This document shows, one piece after another, positions 1 through 7,438 of a stretch of DNA of 26,059 bases (positions are counted from its first letter, which is position 1; every line of letters starts with the position of its first letter). This DNA comes from SIG653 sp045578045 (GTDB taxonomy: Bacteria; Bacillota; Clostridia; Oscillospirales; CAG-382): positions 1 to 26,059 of the forward strand of contig JAZNJM010000023.1 of NCBI GenBank assembly GCA_045578045.1. The letters run 5' to 3'. The position numbers and the translations under genes are program-made. The notes beneath the pieces were generated by a model, which saw nothing but the letters and a program-made list of their open reading frames with translations, was not told where the DNA came from and did no database searches.

Positions 1-134
1 AGTGCTGTTAATTTCATTATAATATTAACATTGCTTTCTTTTTTAGCTTCTTTTTCATTGTCAAAATATAATTCTTTAACGTATTTATATCTCGAAGTGC
101 TGTTAATTTCATTATAATATTAACATTGCTTTCT
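1..134. repeat. 39-bp direct repeat, two copies, each with an internal inverted repeat
   Basis: Positions 1-39 and 96-134 are identical over 39 bases, a spacing of 95. Looser similarity (T-rich, GCTTCTTTT-like) continues to about 60 and 159. Each copy contains the inverted repeat TGTTAAT/ATTAACA (6-12 with 24-30 in the first copy), so each can form a hairpin. No gene is visible in 1-210. The first copy starts at base 1, so the array may extend to the left of the window. Its role is unknown; it could be a small intergenic repeat family. Confidence 0.8.
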
Positions 135-140
135 CTTTTG

Positions 141-173
141 CTTCTTTTCTCTTTCACTGAAAGAGAAAAGAAG
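141..173. other. Perfect 15-bp inverted repeat with 3-base loop
   Basis: Bases 141-155 are the exact reverse complement of 159-173 and the loop is ACT (156-158). It is almost purely pyrimidine on one arm and purine on the other. Its right arm shares 168-173 with the neighbouring terminator hairpin (168-195), so the two structures exclude each other in one transcript. It is probably part of the transcription end of the yajC operon, but the overlap is unusual. Confidence 0.6.
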
Positions 174-195
174 GGCAGTTCGCACTGTCCTTCTT
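168..195 (-). terminator. Terminator after yajC
   Basis: An 11-bp stem (168-178 with 185-195, one G-T pair) and a 6-base loop lie 16 bases past the yajC stop codon. Read on the minus strand, the stem is followed by a T-rich stretch (TTCTCTTTC), as in an intrinsic terminator. Confidence 0.65.
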
Positions 196-210
196 GTGTT
201 GAAAAATATA

Positions 211-657
211 TTATTTGTCGTTTTCGTCTTCTTCGTAATACGTAACCGCAGCGTTTCCGCCTTCTGGAGCGGTTTCGTCAATAGTGCGAAGTGCCCAGCG
301 TTTAAGAACAAGACCATTTGTTAAATAAATATCTTCGTCTGTTACCTTTTCAACTGTTCCAACAATACCGCCGATTGACGTGATTCGGTTTCCTGGTCTT
401 AAATTGTCTCTTAGGGTTTCAGCCTCTTTTTTACGCTTTTTTTCAGGTCGAATCATAAAGAAATATCCAACAACGAGGAAAAGCAAAATCATTCCACCAT
501 AATAAAGAAGCTGAGAAGATGGAGAGTGGGGTTGACCTGCTGTGCCTTGAGAAACATTCGTATCAGTAGAACCCTCTGCAAAAGCGGTTATAGCGGTTGT
601 TGAAAGAGCTATAACTGTTCCTATGACAGTAAGTAAGCGTTTAAATGTTTTTTTCAT
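211..657 (-). CDS. yajC: Preprotein translocase accessory protein YajC
   Basis: The 148-aa product is a YajC family protein, a membrane subunit that associates with SecDF next to the SecYEG channel. Residues 1-28 look like a signal peptide ending TAFA. A single membrane helix follows at about 50-69 (YGGMILLFLVVGYFFMIRP), then the conserved cytoplasmic part with RPEKKRKKEAE, a Leu-Arg-Pro-Gly-Asn motif and SIGGIVGTVEKV. An ATG 12 bases upstream (669) is open in frame, but GAGG sits 7 bases before the ATG at 657, so 657 is chosen. The Asp/Glu-rich tail ends EEDENDK. It is the last gene of the rny-ymdB-yajC group on this strand. The extra N-terminal signal-like segment makes it longer than the usual ~100-aa YajC. 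Confidence 0.9.
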   Translation of the reverse strand: MKKTFKRLLTVIGTVIALSTTAITAFAEGSTDTNVSQGTAGQPHSPSSQLLYYGGMILLFLVVGYFFMIRPEKKRKKEAETLRDNLRPGNRITSIGGIVGTVEKVTDEDIYLTNGLVLKRWALRTIDETAPEGGNAAVTYYEEDENDK

Positions 658-698
658 ATCTAACCTCATAAAATTATATGCATAGTTTTTCTCAAACT

Positions 699-733
699 GT
701 TGCGCATAGTCTGTTTCTTAAACTATGCGCAAC
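699..733. other. 12-bp perfect inverted repeat between ymdB and yajC
   Basis: Bases 699-710 (GTTGCGCATAGT) are the exact reverse complement of 722-733, with an 11-base loop. It lies between the ymdB stop (760) and the yajC start (657). There is no convincing T tract after it on the minus strand, so it may be a weak terminator, an RNA processing or stabilising hairpin within the operon, or a protein site. Confidence 0.6.
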
Positions 734-759
734 GTTTATTATTTGTTTAATTGTTTGTT

Positions 760-1545
760 TTATTCTTGAAATTGAATACGCTTTATGTCTACAACGTATC
801 CCGTGTTAAGATTAACAGTAACCGCAGCGCCGCAAATTTTAACTTTGCCTGTTGCCTTTGTAAAAGGAGCGAGTTCTCTTTTTACCATCCTGTTTATAAT
901 AACGTCTGGATCTGTTCCTAAAATCGAATCAATAGGACCACACATTCCAAGGTCTGTTATGAATCCGCTTCCTTTTGGGAGATATGTTTCATCAGCAGTT
1001 TGAACGTGGGTATGTGTTCCAAACGTAAAATTAATTCGTCCGTCAAAATATCGGGCGTATGCCGCTTTTTCGCTTGTTGCTTCGCCGTGAAAATCTGCAA
1101 CGCAAATATCATATTCTGTTGCTTTTAAAACTCTGTCTGTGCAATTAAAGGGCGAATCTGCGGGATCCATATAAACCTGACCTGCAACGTTTATAACCAA
1201 AAGGCGTATTCCGTTTTTAACCTTTGTTAAAACGTATCCATTTCCAGGACAAACCTCTTGAAAATTAAGCGGTCTGATTATTTCGGGATGAGCTTCCATC
1301 GCTTCTGCGATTCTTCTACCGCGCAGAGTGTGGTTTCCACCAGTTATAACGTCTGCACCTGCATTAAGGAGCTTTTTTGCATCCTCACCGTCAAGTCCGC
1401 CGCTTTTTGAAGCGTTTTCGCCGTTAACTATAACAACATCTGCCCCATACATCAGCTTGAGTTTTCTTAGCTTCGAACAAACATACTCTAAAGCAACCTG
1501 ACCTGCAACATCTCCTAAAGTCAGAATAACGAGATTATTTTGCAT
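760..1545 (-). CDS. ymdB: YmdB family metallophosphoesterase
   Basis: The 261-aa protein matches the YmdB family (TIGR00282-type calcineurin-like phosphoesterases), which in Bacillus hydrolyses 2',3'-cyclic nucleotides and influences biofilm and motility decisions. Visible metal-site motifs are GDVAG (D12), NGEN (41-44), GNH (70-72), DFHGEATSEK (H153) and GTHTHVQTAD (H178, H180), in family order. Length is normal. A TTG at 1551 is in frame, but the ATG at 1545 has GAGAG nine bases upstream and gives the more usual N-terminus, so it is preferred. The gene overlaps the 3' end of rny by 11 bases, which implies translational coupling. The rny-ymdB pairing is well known in Firmicutes. Confidence 0.93.
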   Translation of the reverse strand: MQNNLVILTLGDVAGQVALEYVCSKLRKLKLMYGADVVIVNGENASKSGGLDGEDAKKLLNAGADVITGGNHTLRGRRIAEAMEAHPEIIRPLNFQEVCPGNGYVLTKVKNGIRLLVINVAGQVYMDPADSPFNCTDRVLKATEYDICVADFHGEATSEKAAYARYFDGRINFTFGTHTHVQTADETYLPKGSGFITDLGMCGPIDSILGTDPDVIINRMVKRELAPFTKATGKVKICGAAVTVNLNTGYVVDIKRIQFQE

Positions 1546-3079
1546 AATCAAAAACTCTCGTTTCTCTTATCATATTAATTTTAACTTGACCTGGATATTC
1601 AAGCTCTTCTTCAATTTTTGTTGCAATATCTCTTGCTTTAAGAATCATATCTGCATCACTTATCATTTCGGGATTAACAAGAACACGAATTTCTCTTCCC
1701 GCTTGAATTGCGAACGCTTTTTCAATTCCCTCAAAGCCCGTTGCAATTTCTTCAAGACGCTGTAATCTGCGAATGTAGTTTTCAAGGTTGTCTCTTCTGG
1801 CGCCTGGACGAGCAGCGGAAATTGCATCTGCAACCTGAACTATTATAGCATAAACCGTTTTTGCTTCAACATCACCGTGATGTGCTTCAATTGCGTGAAC
1901 AACTTCTTTGTTTTCTTTGTATTTTTTTGCAAGTTCAACACCAATCTGAACGTGTGAGCCACCAGCTTCTTGGCTTGTTGCTTTTCCGATATCGTGAAGA
2001 AGTCCTGCACGTTTCGCAATATAAGCATCAACGCCAAGCTCTTTTGCTATCATACCTGAGAGGTGTGCAACTTCAATTGAATGTCTGAGAACATTTTGTC
2101 CGTAACTTGTTCTGAATTTGAGCTTACCTAAGGTTTTTATAAGCTCTAAGTTAACGCCATGAACACCTGTTTCATAGGTTGCTTGTTCGCCTTCTTTTTT
2201 AATTGTGTTTTCAACTTCTTTGCGGCTTTTTTCGATCATTTCTTCAATGCGTGAAGGATGAATTCTTCCGTCTGCAACAAGGTTTTCAAGAGCAAGTCTT
2301 GCAATTTCACGTCTTGTTGGATCGAAGGTCGAAATTGTTATAGCATCAGAAGTGTCATCAATAATAAGGTCAACCCCTGCAAGAGTTTCGATGGTTCTGA
2401 TATTTCTTCCTTCTCTGCCTATGATTCTTCCTTTCATTTCATCGTTGGGAAGATCGACAACGGAAACTGTTTTTTCTGCAACGCTGTCTGATGCGATTCT
2501 TTGCATTGCTGTTACGATAATTTCTTTTGCTTTTTCTTCGGCTGTTTCTTTGAGGTCTGCTTCGATTGCAACTAAACGCTTTGCCGCAGAAATTTTCGCT
2601 TCGTCTTCAACCTTTGAAACGATAAGCTCTTTCGCTTCTTCGGTTGTCATACCCGATATTCTCTGGAGTTCTTCAAGCTGTTTTGCTTTAAGCTCGTTGA
2701 TTTTTTCCACTTCGGCTTCGTTAGCCTTTAATTTTTCAGCAAGAATTTCTTCTTTTTTCTGGAGAGACTCGAGCTTTTTATCAAGGGATTCTTCTTTCTG
2801 AATCGCTCTTTTTTCCATTCTTGCGATTTCAGCTCTGCTTTCTTTGTTTTCTCGCTCGTGCTCATTTTTGATTCTGAGGGTTTCTTCTTTTGCTTCAAGC
2901 AAAAGCTCCTTCTTTTTGGATTCACCATCCTTTTTGGCTTGTTCAACGATTCTTTCGGCTTCTTTTTCCGCAGAGCCTATTGCTTTTTCTCCAATAGATT
3001 TGCGATAAATAAATCCGCCGAGAAAACCAAGTCCCAAACCAACAATTGTGCAAATTATGCCAACAATTGGTCCTCCCAT
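1535..3079 (-). CDS. rny: Ribonuclease Y
   Basis: RNase Y is the membrane-anchored endoribonuclease that starts bulk mRNA decay in Firmicutes. The 514-aa product shows all family parts in order: an N-terminal membrane helix (about 5-25), a long charged coiled coil (about 30-200, Glu/Lys-rich), a KH RNA-binding domain with the GxxG loop at G221-R-E-G224, and an HD phosphohydrolase domain with H362-D363 in LLHDIGKA. Length matches the Bacillus enzyme (about 520 aa). AGGAGG lies 5 bases before the ATG at 3079. It is the first gene of the rny-ymdB-yajC group and has an unusually long upstream region with a likely promoter at 3362-3390. Confidence 0.97.
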   Translation of the reverse strand: MGGPIVGIICTIVGLGLGFLGGFIYRKSIGEKAIGSAEKEAERIVEQAKKDGESKKKELLLEAKEETLRIKNEHERENKESRAEIARMEKRAIQKEESLDKKLESLQKKEEILAEKLKANEAEVEKINELKAKQLEELQRISGMTTEEAKELIVSKVEDEAKISAAKRLVAIEADLKETAEEKAKEIIVTAMQRIASDSVAEKTVSVVDLPNDEMKGRIIGREGRNIRTIETLAGVDLIIDDTSDAITISTFDPTRREIARLALENLVADGRIHPSRIEEMIEKSRKEVENTIKKEGEQATYETGVHGVNLELIKTLGKLKFRTSYGQNVLRHSIEVAHLSGMIAKELGVDAYIAKRAGLLHDIGKATSQEAGGSHVQIGVELAKKYKENKEVVHAIEAHHGDVEAKTVYAIIVQVADAISAARPGARRDNLENYIRRLQRLEEIATGFEGIEKAFAIQAGREIRVLVNPEMISDADMILKARDIATKIEEELEYPGQVKINMIRETRVFDYAK

Positions 3080-3167
3080 TTGTACCTCCTGATATATGTA
3101 ATTGTCCGAACCGTGAAGAACTATTTTTTGAGGTGGGGTACAAATCTTTCAAAACGCTTGAATCATT

Positions 3168-3201
3168 TAAAACGTATAAACCCGTAAAACGTATAAACCC
3201 G
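3168..3201. repeat. Two perfect tandem copies of a 17-bp unit in the rny leader
   Basis: TAAAACGTATAAACCCG occurs at 3168-3184 and again at 3185-3201, and is followed by a small inverted repeat CCCGA/TCGGG (3198-3202 with 3207-3211). It lies inside the transcribed leader of rny if the 3362-3390 promoter is used. It could be a protein operator or an RNA element. Confidence 0.75.
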
Positions 3202-3361
3202 AATTATCGGGGAAGATGAATGTATACAAAAATGAAATATAGATAAAAACGATGTCATAAAAGAACGAATATATGTTATTTTTTAGCTTACGTTAAAATC
3301 CGTTTGTCGTTTTGAAAAATAAGAATTTCAAAAAAATTCCCCATAATTCAAACTAAATAAC

Positions 3362-3390
3362 ATTATACACTAAAAAAGGTAAAAAGTAAA
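3362..3390 (-). promoter_or_regulatory. Probable promoter of rny-ymdB-yajC
   Basis: On the minus strand TTTACT (3385-3390), a 17-base spacer and a perfect TATAAT (3362-3367) are present. Transcription would begin near 3355, leaving a leader of roughly 275 bases before the rny start. No gene is visible in 3080-3444. Confidence 0.6.
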
Positions 3391-3444
3391 TACCCTTATA
3401 CGAAAATAGTTGTAATAATTTTATATAAAATTCGTGCATAAAAA

Positions 3445-3473
3445 TTGACTTTTTTTTATTTTTGTAGTATAAT
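3445..3473 (+). promoter_or_regulatory. Strong sigma-A-type promoter before the cysteine desulfurase gene
   Basis: TTGACT (3445-3450), a 17-base spacer and TATAAT (3468-3473). The predicted start of transcription is near 3480. This excludes the upstream TTG at 3445 as a start codon for the following gene. Confidence 0.8.
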
Positions 3474-3498
3474 TCTGAAAAAAGCGAGGTCTGTATAT

Positions 3499-4728
3499 AT
3501 GTTTGAAAAAGAAACTGAAAAAAATATTTTTTCTGAAATAAATAATTGCTGTGTTTCAGGAGAAACGAATTGTATTTTTAAGCGTGGAGAAATGATATAT
3601 CTTGACAATTCTTCAACAACACCTCCAGATAAAGCTGCTGTAGAAGCGGTTTTTTCTGCTATGAAAAATTTTGGAAATCCTTCTTCTCCTCATTCTCTCG
3701 GCTTTGATTCTGCAACACTGTTGAAAAATGCGAGACAAACCCTTTCCAACGTTATGAAATGCGACTCTTCGGAAATATATTTTACATCAGGAGGTAGCGA
3801 AAGTAATAATACTGCAATTATCGGTCTTGCTCAAAAAAATTCAAAACATTCAAAACGAATCGTTTCAACTGATTCTGAACATCCGTCTGTTCTTGAACCT
3901 TTATATGCCCTTGAAAAAAGAGGATTTGAAATAATTCTTCTTTCAACTAAAGGTGGGAAAATTGATGTATGTGAATTGAGGGAAGCCTTGTCTCAAAAAA
4001 CTTCTCTTGTTACAATAATGCAAGGGAATAACGAAACGGGTGCGATATATGACCTTGAAATGATTCGAGATGAAATAGATTCAAGCGGATGCGGTGCATT
4101 TTTTCATTCTGATTGTGTTCAGAGCTTTATGAAAGTTGGAGTACCTTTTTCTAAATATTGTGATGCGGCATCCGTTTCTGCACATAAAATTGGTGGAATT
4201 AAAGGGTGCGGAGCTTTATATCTTAAAAAAAATATAAAAATTGAACCCTTCATTCTTGGAGGCGGGCAAGAAAGGGGATTCCGTTCAGGAACGGAGAATA
4301 TACCTGGGATTTTAGCTTTCGCTGCTGCCGCTGATGCTTGGAATAAAAATAAAAAAGAACGAAATTTAAATATTTCTTCTATGAAAAAGATTCTTTCTGA
4401 AAAAATTGTAAACTGCCTTGGAGAAAAAGTTGTTATTAATACTCCAAATTCTTCCCTTTGCTCAGTTTTCAACTTTTCAATTCCAGGCTTAAAAAGCGAA
4501 ACTCTTATTAACGCTCTTTCAAAAGAAAAGATATATGTTTCGGCTTCTTCTGCTTGTTCGACTCACGCAAAAGAAAACCGAGTTCTTTCTGCTTTCGGAC
4601 TTTCAAAAGAATTAGCACAATCTGCTGTGAGGGTTGGAATTTCTTATTTTAACACAGAAGAAGAAATATTCATTTTTTGCGAAAAAATTGCAGAAATATC
4701 TGAAAAACTATTGAAAATGAAAATATAA
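3499..4728 (+). CDS. Cysteine desulfurase, NifS/IscS-like
   Basis: This is a PLP enzyme of the class V aminotransferase fold that takes sulfur from cysteine for Fe-S clusters or thio-modified tRNA. Counting from the inner Met at 3592, it shows YLDNSSTTPP, GGSESNN, EHPSV, NNETG, the PLP lysine in SAHKIGG (K199) and the catalytic loop with C322 in SASSACSTHAKENR. Two starts are possible. ATG 3499 has GAGG nine bases upstream and sits close behind the promoter, giving 409 aa with a 31-residue extension containing three Cys. ATG 3592 gives the family-typical 378-aa protein beginning MIYLDNS, but its ribosome site (GGAG only 2 bases away) is poor. I list 3499 with reserve. No iscU is adjacent, so the target pathway cannot be named. 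Confidence 0.85.
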   Translation: MFEKETEKNIFSEINNCCVSGETNCIFKRGEMIYLDNSSTTPPDKAAVEAVFSAMKNFGNPSSPHSLGFDSATLLKNARQTLSNVMKCDSSEIYFTSGGSESNNTAIIGLAQKNSKHSKRIVSTDSEHPSVLEPLYALEKRGFEIILLSTKGGKIDVCELREALSQKTSLVTIMQGNNETGAIYDLEMIRDEIDSSGCGAFFHSDCVQSFMKVGVPFSKYCDAASVSAHKIGGIKGCGALYLKKNIKIEPFILGGGQERGFRSGTENIPGILAFAAAADAWNKNKKERNLNISSMKKILSEKIVNCLGEKVVINTPNSSLCSVFNFSIPGLKSETLINALSKEKIYVSASSACSTHAKENRVLSAFGLSKELAQSAVRVGISYFNTEEEIFIFCEKIAEISEKLLKMKI

Positions 4729-4739
4729 TGTGGTATACT
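4711..4739 (+). promoter_or_regulatory. Promoter overlapping the 3' end of the desulfurase gene
   Basis: TTGAAA (4711-4716), a 17-base spacer and TATACT (4734-4739). It straddles the upstream stop codon (4726-4728) and would start transcription about 35 bases before the DUF4190 gene. Confidence 0.6.
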
Positions 4740-4780
4740 TTAGACGAAATATAATTAATAATTTATACGGAGGATAAAAA

Positions 4781-5419
4781 ATGAATCAGAATCCTGAAAC
4801 AAATAACAACGAAAACGTTGAAGAAAAAACAAACGTTGATTCACAAAATTCCGCAAATGGTGAACCTAAAGCGGAAAATTCACAGCAACCTTACAATCTC
4901 AACGGACAACAAGGTGCAGTACCACCTTATAACCCTAATATGCAACAAGGTGTAAGACCGCCCTATAACCCTAATATGCAACAAGGTGTAAGACCTCCTT
5001 ATAACCCTAACGGTCAACCTTATCAACCGCCTTATAACCCAAATGGTCAGCCTTTCGGTTATCCACCCGTTAATGCAAACGGACAGCCAGTGTATCCACA
5101 AAACAACCAGCCACAGAAGAAAGGCGGGAGCGGAATGAGCATAGCGGGATTTGTTATGAGTCTTGTTTCCCTTTTATGTTGCTGTTTGGGACCATACATT
5201 TCAGCTGCTCTTGCTGTACTTGGACTTGTTTTTTCTATAATCGGCATCGTTTCTTCTAAAAAAACGGGAAAAGCAAATGGACTTGCAATTGCAGGTGTTG
5301 TTATTTCCGTTGTTAGTATTATTTTCTGGGGTACTATGATTGCTATCGTATTGTATCTTGGAGAAGAAGGAATAAACGAGATTATTAAGCAATATCCAGA
5401 ATACGAAAGATATATGTAA
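4781..5419 (+). CDS. DUF4190-type membrane protein with Pro/Gln/Asn-rich repeat head
   Basis: The product has 212 aa. Residues 1-36 are Asn/Glu-rich. About 37-104 form a low-complexity stretch built on PPYNPNMQQGVR and PPYNPNGQP units. Residues 105-116 are a Gln/Lys/Gly linker. From 117 there are two or three membrane helices (SIAGFVMSLVSLLCCCLG; LAVLGLVFSIIGIVSS; GLAIAGVVISVVSIIFW) in the pattern of DUF4190, with the charged SSKKTGKANG loop between helices that marks the family. GGAGG lies 7 bases before the ATG. The function of DUF4190 proteins is unknown; the repeat head is probably exposed and disordered. It is followed two bases later by a DUF2752 gene, a common partnership in Firmicutes. 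Confidence 0.85.
   Translation: MNQNPETNNNENVEEKTNVDSQNSANGEPKAENSQQPYNLNGQQGAVPPYNPNMQQGVRPPYNPNMQQGVRPPYNPNGQPYQPPYNPNGQPFGYPPVNANGQPVYPQNNQPQKKGGSGMSIAGFVMSLVSLLCCCLGPYISAALAVLGLVFSIIGIVSSKKTGKANGLAIAGVVISVVSIIFWGTMIAIVLYLGEEGINEIIKQYPEYERYM
4925..4996 (+). repeat. 36-bp in-frame tandem repeat inside the DUF4190 gene
   Basis: Two nearly identical 36-base units (4925-4960 and 4961-4996) encode 12 residues each (PPYNPNMQQGVR), with a partial third unit after 4997 that drifts into PYNPNGQP. Near-identity at DNA level suggests recent slippage, so copy number may vary between strains. Confidence 0.85.
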
Positions 5420-5421
5420 AA

Positions 5422-5844
5422 ATGGTTTCTAAGGGTCAAAAATTGAAAAAACCTCTTGTTCTCTTTCTTGATTTTTTGTTTGTTTTTCTATCGGTCTTTT
5501 CGGGAAAAATAACGTCTTTGATGATGGAAAATCTTGAAGGGTGCAAAATGTATGAAAAATTTGGTATAAAATGTTTGACTTGCGGTGGAACAAGATGTGT
5601 AAACGCCATTGCAAACGGAAAAATTAAAGAAGCGTTTTTATATAATTCTTTTGTTCCCGTTGCGTTAATACTTATTTTTCTCGTTTTGCTTATGATGAAT
5701 GTAAGTTGGATTTTTGACATTCAGCGAGTGGAGAACGTTTTGAAAAAGCTATGCTGCATAAAAACCGTTGTAATATGTTGTAGCTTTGTACTTATATATA
5801 TGCTTTTCCGAAACCTTTATCCTTTGTTTTGCGTTTTATATTGA
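5422..5844 (+). CDS. DUF2752 family membrane protein
   Basis: A 140-aa hydrophobic protein with the DUF2752 signature: a first helix (about 10-30), the Cys motif KFGIKCLTCGGTRCVNAIANG with CxxCGGTR, then two more helices (about 71-94 and 112-132). The start is only 2 bases after the stop of the DUF4190 gene and no separate ribosome site is obvious, so translation is probably coupled. The role of DUF2752 is not established. The paired cysteines could bind a metal or form a disulfide, which is inference. A clear terminator follows. Confidence 0.85.
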   Translation: MVSKGQKLKKPLVLFLDFLFVFLSVFSGKITSLMMENLEGCKMYEKFGIKCLTCGGTRCVNAIANGKIKEAFLYNSFVPVALILIFLVLLMMNVSWIFDIQRVENVLKKLCCIKTVVICCSFVLIYMLFRNLYPLFCVLY

Positions 5845-5860
5845 ATAATTTATATTGAAT

Positions 5861-5900
5861 AAAAAATGTCCGCAGAGATTTATTCTGTGGGCATTTTTTT
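5861..5900 (+). terminator. Intrinsic terminator after the DUF4190-DUF2752 pair
   Basis: The left arm (AAAAAATGTCCGCAGA, from 5861) pairs with TCTGTGGGCATTTTTTT (5884-5900) through two G-T pairs. The arm ends in a run of seven T. It ends the plus-strand unit that begins at 3445 or 4711. Confidence 0.9.
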
Positions 5901-6006
5901 GAGTATATTAAGCAAGATTTTCGCGAGAACCTTGCGATTTTGAAAGAAATAAGTATGCGGCTTTTTTATCGTTTTTTCCATTTCGGCATATTGACAAAAA
6001 AAGGTG

Positions 6007-6035
6007 TTGACATATAGCTAAATTTATGGTATAAT
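6007..6035 (+). promoter_or_regulatory. Perfect consensus sigma-A promoter
   Basis: TTGACA (6007-6012), exactly 17 bases, TATAAT (6030-6035). Transcription would start near 6042 and drive the lipoprotein gene at 6145. The roughly 100-base leader contains AAAGGG and CCCTTTTTG (about 6056-6080), which can form a small hairpin followed by T and might attenuate; that part is weak. Confidence 0.9.
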
Positions 6036-6144
6036 CACGAATGTAAAATGAGAACAAAGGGGTTTGTTTGCCCTTTTTGTCCCCGTTTAAAGCGTTTTTG
6101 CTTTGGATAGGGCTTTGATTTTTAAAAAAATTATAGGTAAGTTT

Positions 6145-7437
6145 ATGACTTTTGAATTAAGCAAAAAAGCTAATATATGCGTTGCGCTGAAAAAGCTTTT
6201 GTGTGTATCTCTTGCCGCATCTTCTCTTCTTCTCGCTTCTTGCCAGAGAGGTTCGGTTAAAGATGATATTGCGGAAAATTTTCAGGGCTCAGTAACAATA
6301 AAGCTCCCATCAAGCGTTGTTTCGGGTGAAGCAGATAGTGTTGTTATCTTTGATGTTCCCGATTCAGAGGCGGATGAAATTTATTTCTATATTCCTTCTG
6401 AAGAAACAGCATCAAGCGATAAGGTTTCAACAATTAAACTTATGGGAACAAACGCCAATTCTTACGGTGCTCAGGCATCATACGCAACGTTACTTGCGTT
6501 GAAGAATCAGGCGAATAATCAAAATCAGAATAAACCTTCGGGAAGCGGAAGCTCTTTGGGTTCTTCAAATTCATCAAAACCCAATCAGAACGTAACTCTT
6601 ATTGCTCCAAATGGAAAGCTCAGCTCTCTTATTAAGAACAATAAGTATTCCGCCGACACTGTAACGGTTATTCAATCTGAAAGAAACGACCTTTCGGAAG
6701 ACGTTACAGCTCTTATGAAGGCAATAAAATCTAATTCACGCTGTGATGCAAGTTTCATTGCTATAAGAATAAGCGATGGAGCAAGTATTGGGTATAACGT
6801 TGACGAACAATGGAAATGTATGTCAACATTCAAAGCTCCAACTGCTCTTTATGCATATAAGCTGGCTTCTGAGGGAAAGCTCAACCTTTCCAATAAGATG
6901 ACTTATACTCGTGATAAATATTACTATACAGGAAGCGGAATTATTAAAAAAGCTGCTTCGGGAACGAAATATACTCTTAAAACTTTGATTTCCTATTCTA
7001 TTTTGCATAGTGATAACTCTGCATACATAATGCTGAGAGATTATCTCAGCTCAGATGGCATTTCAAATATGCTTAAAGATATGGGCTGTACATATTACGA
7101 AAACGGAAAAGATAATTGGCCCAAGGTTTCTGCGAGAGATGCGGCTTTGTGGTGGAATGAAATTTATAATTTCTGCCGTGAAGATTCATACGGAAGCTCT
7201 TTATATACAACCTTTGTTAACGCAACGGGGAATATGATTGACAAAGCGTTGGGATATGAATATGAAGTTGCTCATAAGAGCGGTTCAGGAAACGGGTATC
7301 ATCACGATTGTGCTATCGTTATGGCGGATGAACCATATATTCTTGCTCTTTACACCCATAACAGCGCAGGCGGTTCGAGCAACTATACTTATATGTCGAA
7401 AATCATTAAAGAGATAAATAAAATAATGGTGGGTTAA
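6145..7437 (+). CDS. Lipoprotein with a class A beta-lactamase-like serine hydrolase domain
   Basis: The 430-aa product has a lipobox (LLLASC, lipidated C33) and so should be tethered outside the membrane. After about 120 residues of unassigned sequence and a Ser/Asn/Gln-rich linker (about 121-150), the C-terminal domain carries the three hallmark motifs of penicillin-recognising enzymes in order: STFK (S227, K230), SDN (289-291) and KSG (378-380). The region where class A beta-lactamases carry the deacylating Glu (about 34 residues past SDN) reads GKDNWPK, with no ExxLN motif. True beta-lactamase activity is therefore doubtful; a peptidase or penicillin-binding role in wall metabolism is more likely. 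ATG 6145 is chosen for its AGGT site and signal peptide; a TTG at 6103 is in frame but poorer. Confidence 0.85.
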   Translation: MTFELSKKANICVALKKLLCVSLAASSLLLASCQRGSVKDDIAENFQGSVTIKLPSSVVSGEADSVVIFDVPDSEADEIYFYIPSEETASSDKVSTIKLMGTNANSYGAQASYATLLALKNQANNQNQNKPSGSGSSLGSSNSSKPNQNVTLIAPNGKLSSLIKNNKYSADTVTVIQSERNDLSEDVTALMKAIKSNSRCDASFIAIRISDGASIGYNVDEQWKCMSTFKAPTALYAYKLASEGKLNLSNKMTYTRDKYYYTGSGIIKKAASGTKYTLKTLISYSILHSDNSAYIMLRDYLSSDGISNMLKDMGCTYYENGKDNWPKVSARDAALWWNEIYNFCREDSYGSSLYTTFVNATGNMIDKALGYEYEVAHKSGSGNGYHHDCAIVMADEPYILALYTHNSAGGSSNYTYMSKIIKEINKIMVG

Positions 7438-7438
7438 T

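Noticed and set aside
2352..2801. 149-aa open frame on the plus strand antisense to rny
   Set aside because: Serine/phenylalanine-rich translation that mirrors the Glu/Lys-rich coiled coil of RNase Y; no ribosome site and no family features.
6145..7437. Antibiotic-resistance class A beta-lactamase
   Set aside because: The omega-loop Glu motif is absent and the protein has a large unassigned N-terminal part, so only a beta-lactamase-like fold is claimed.
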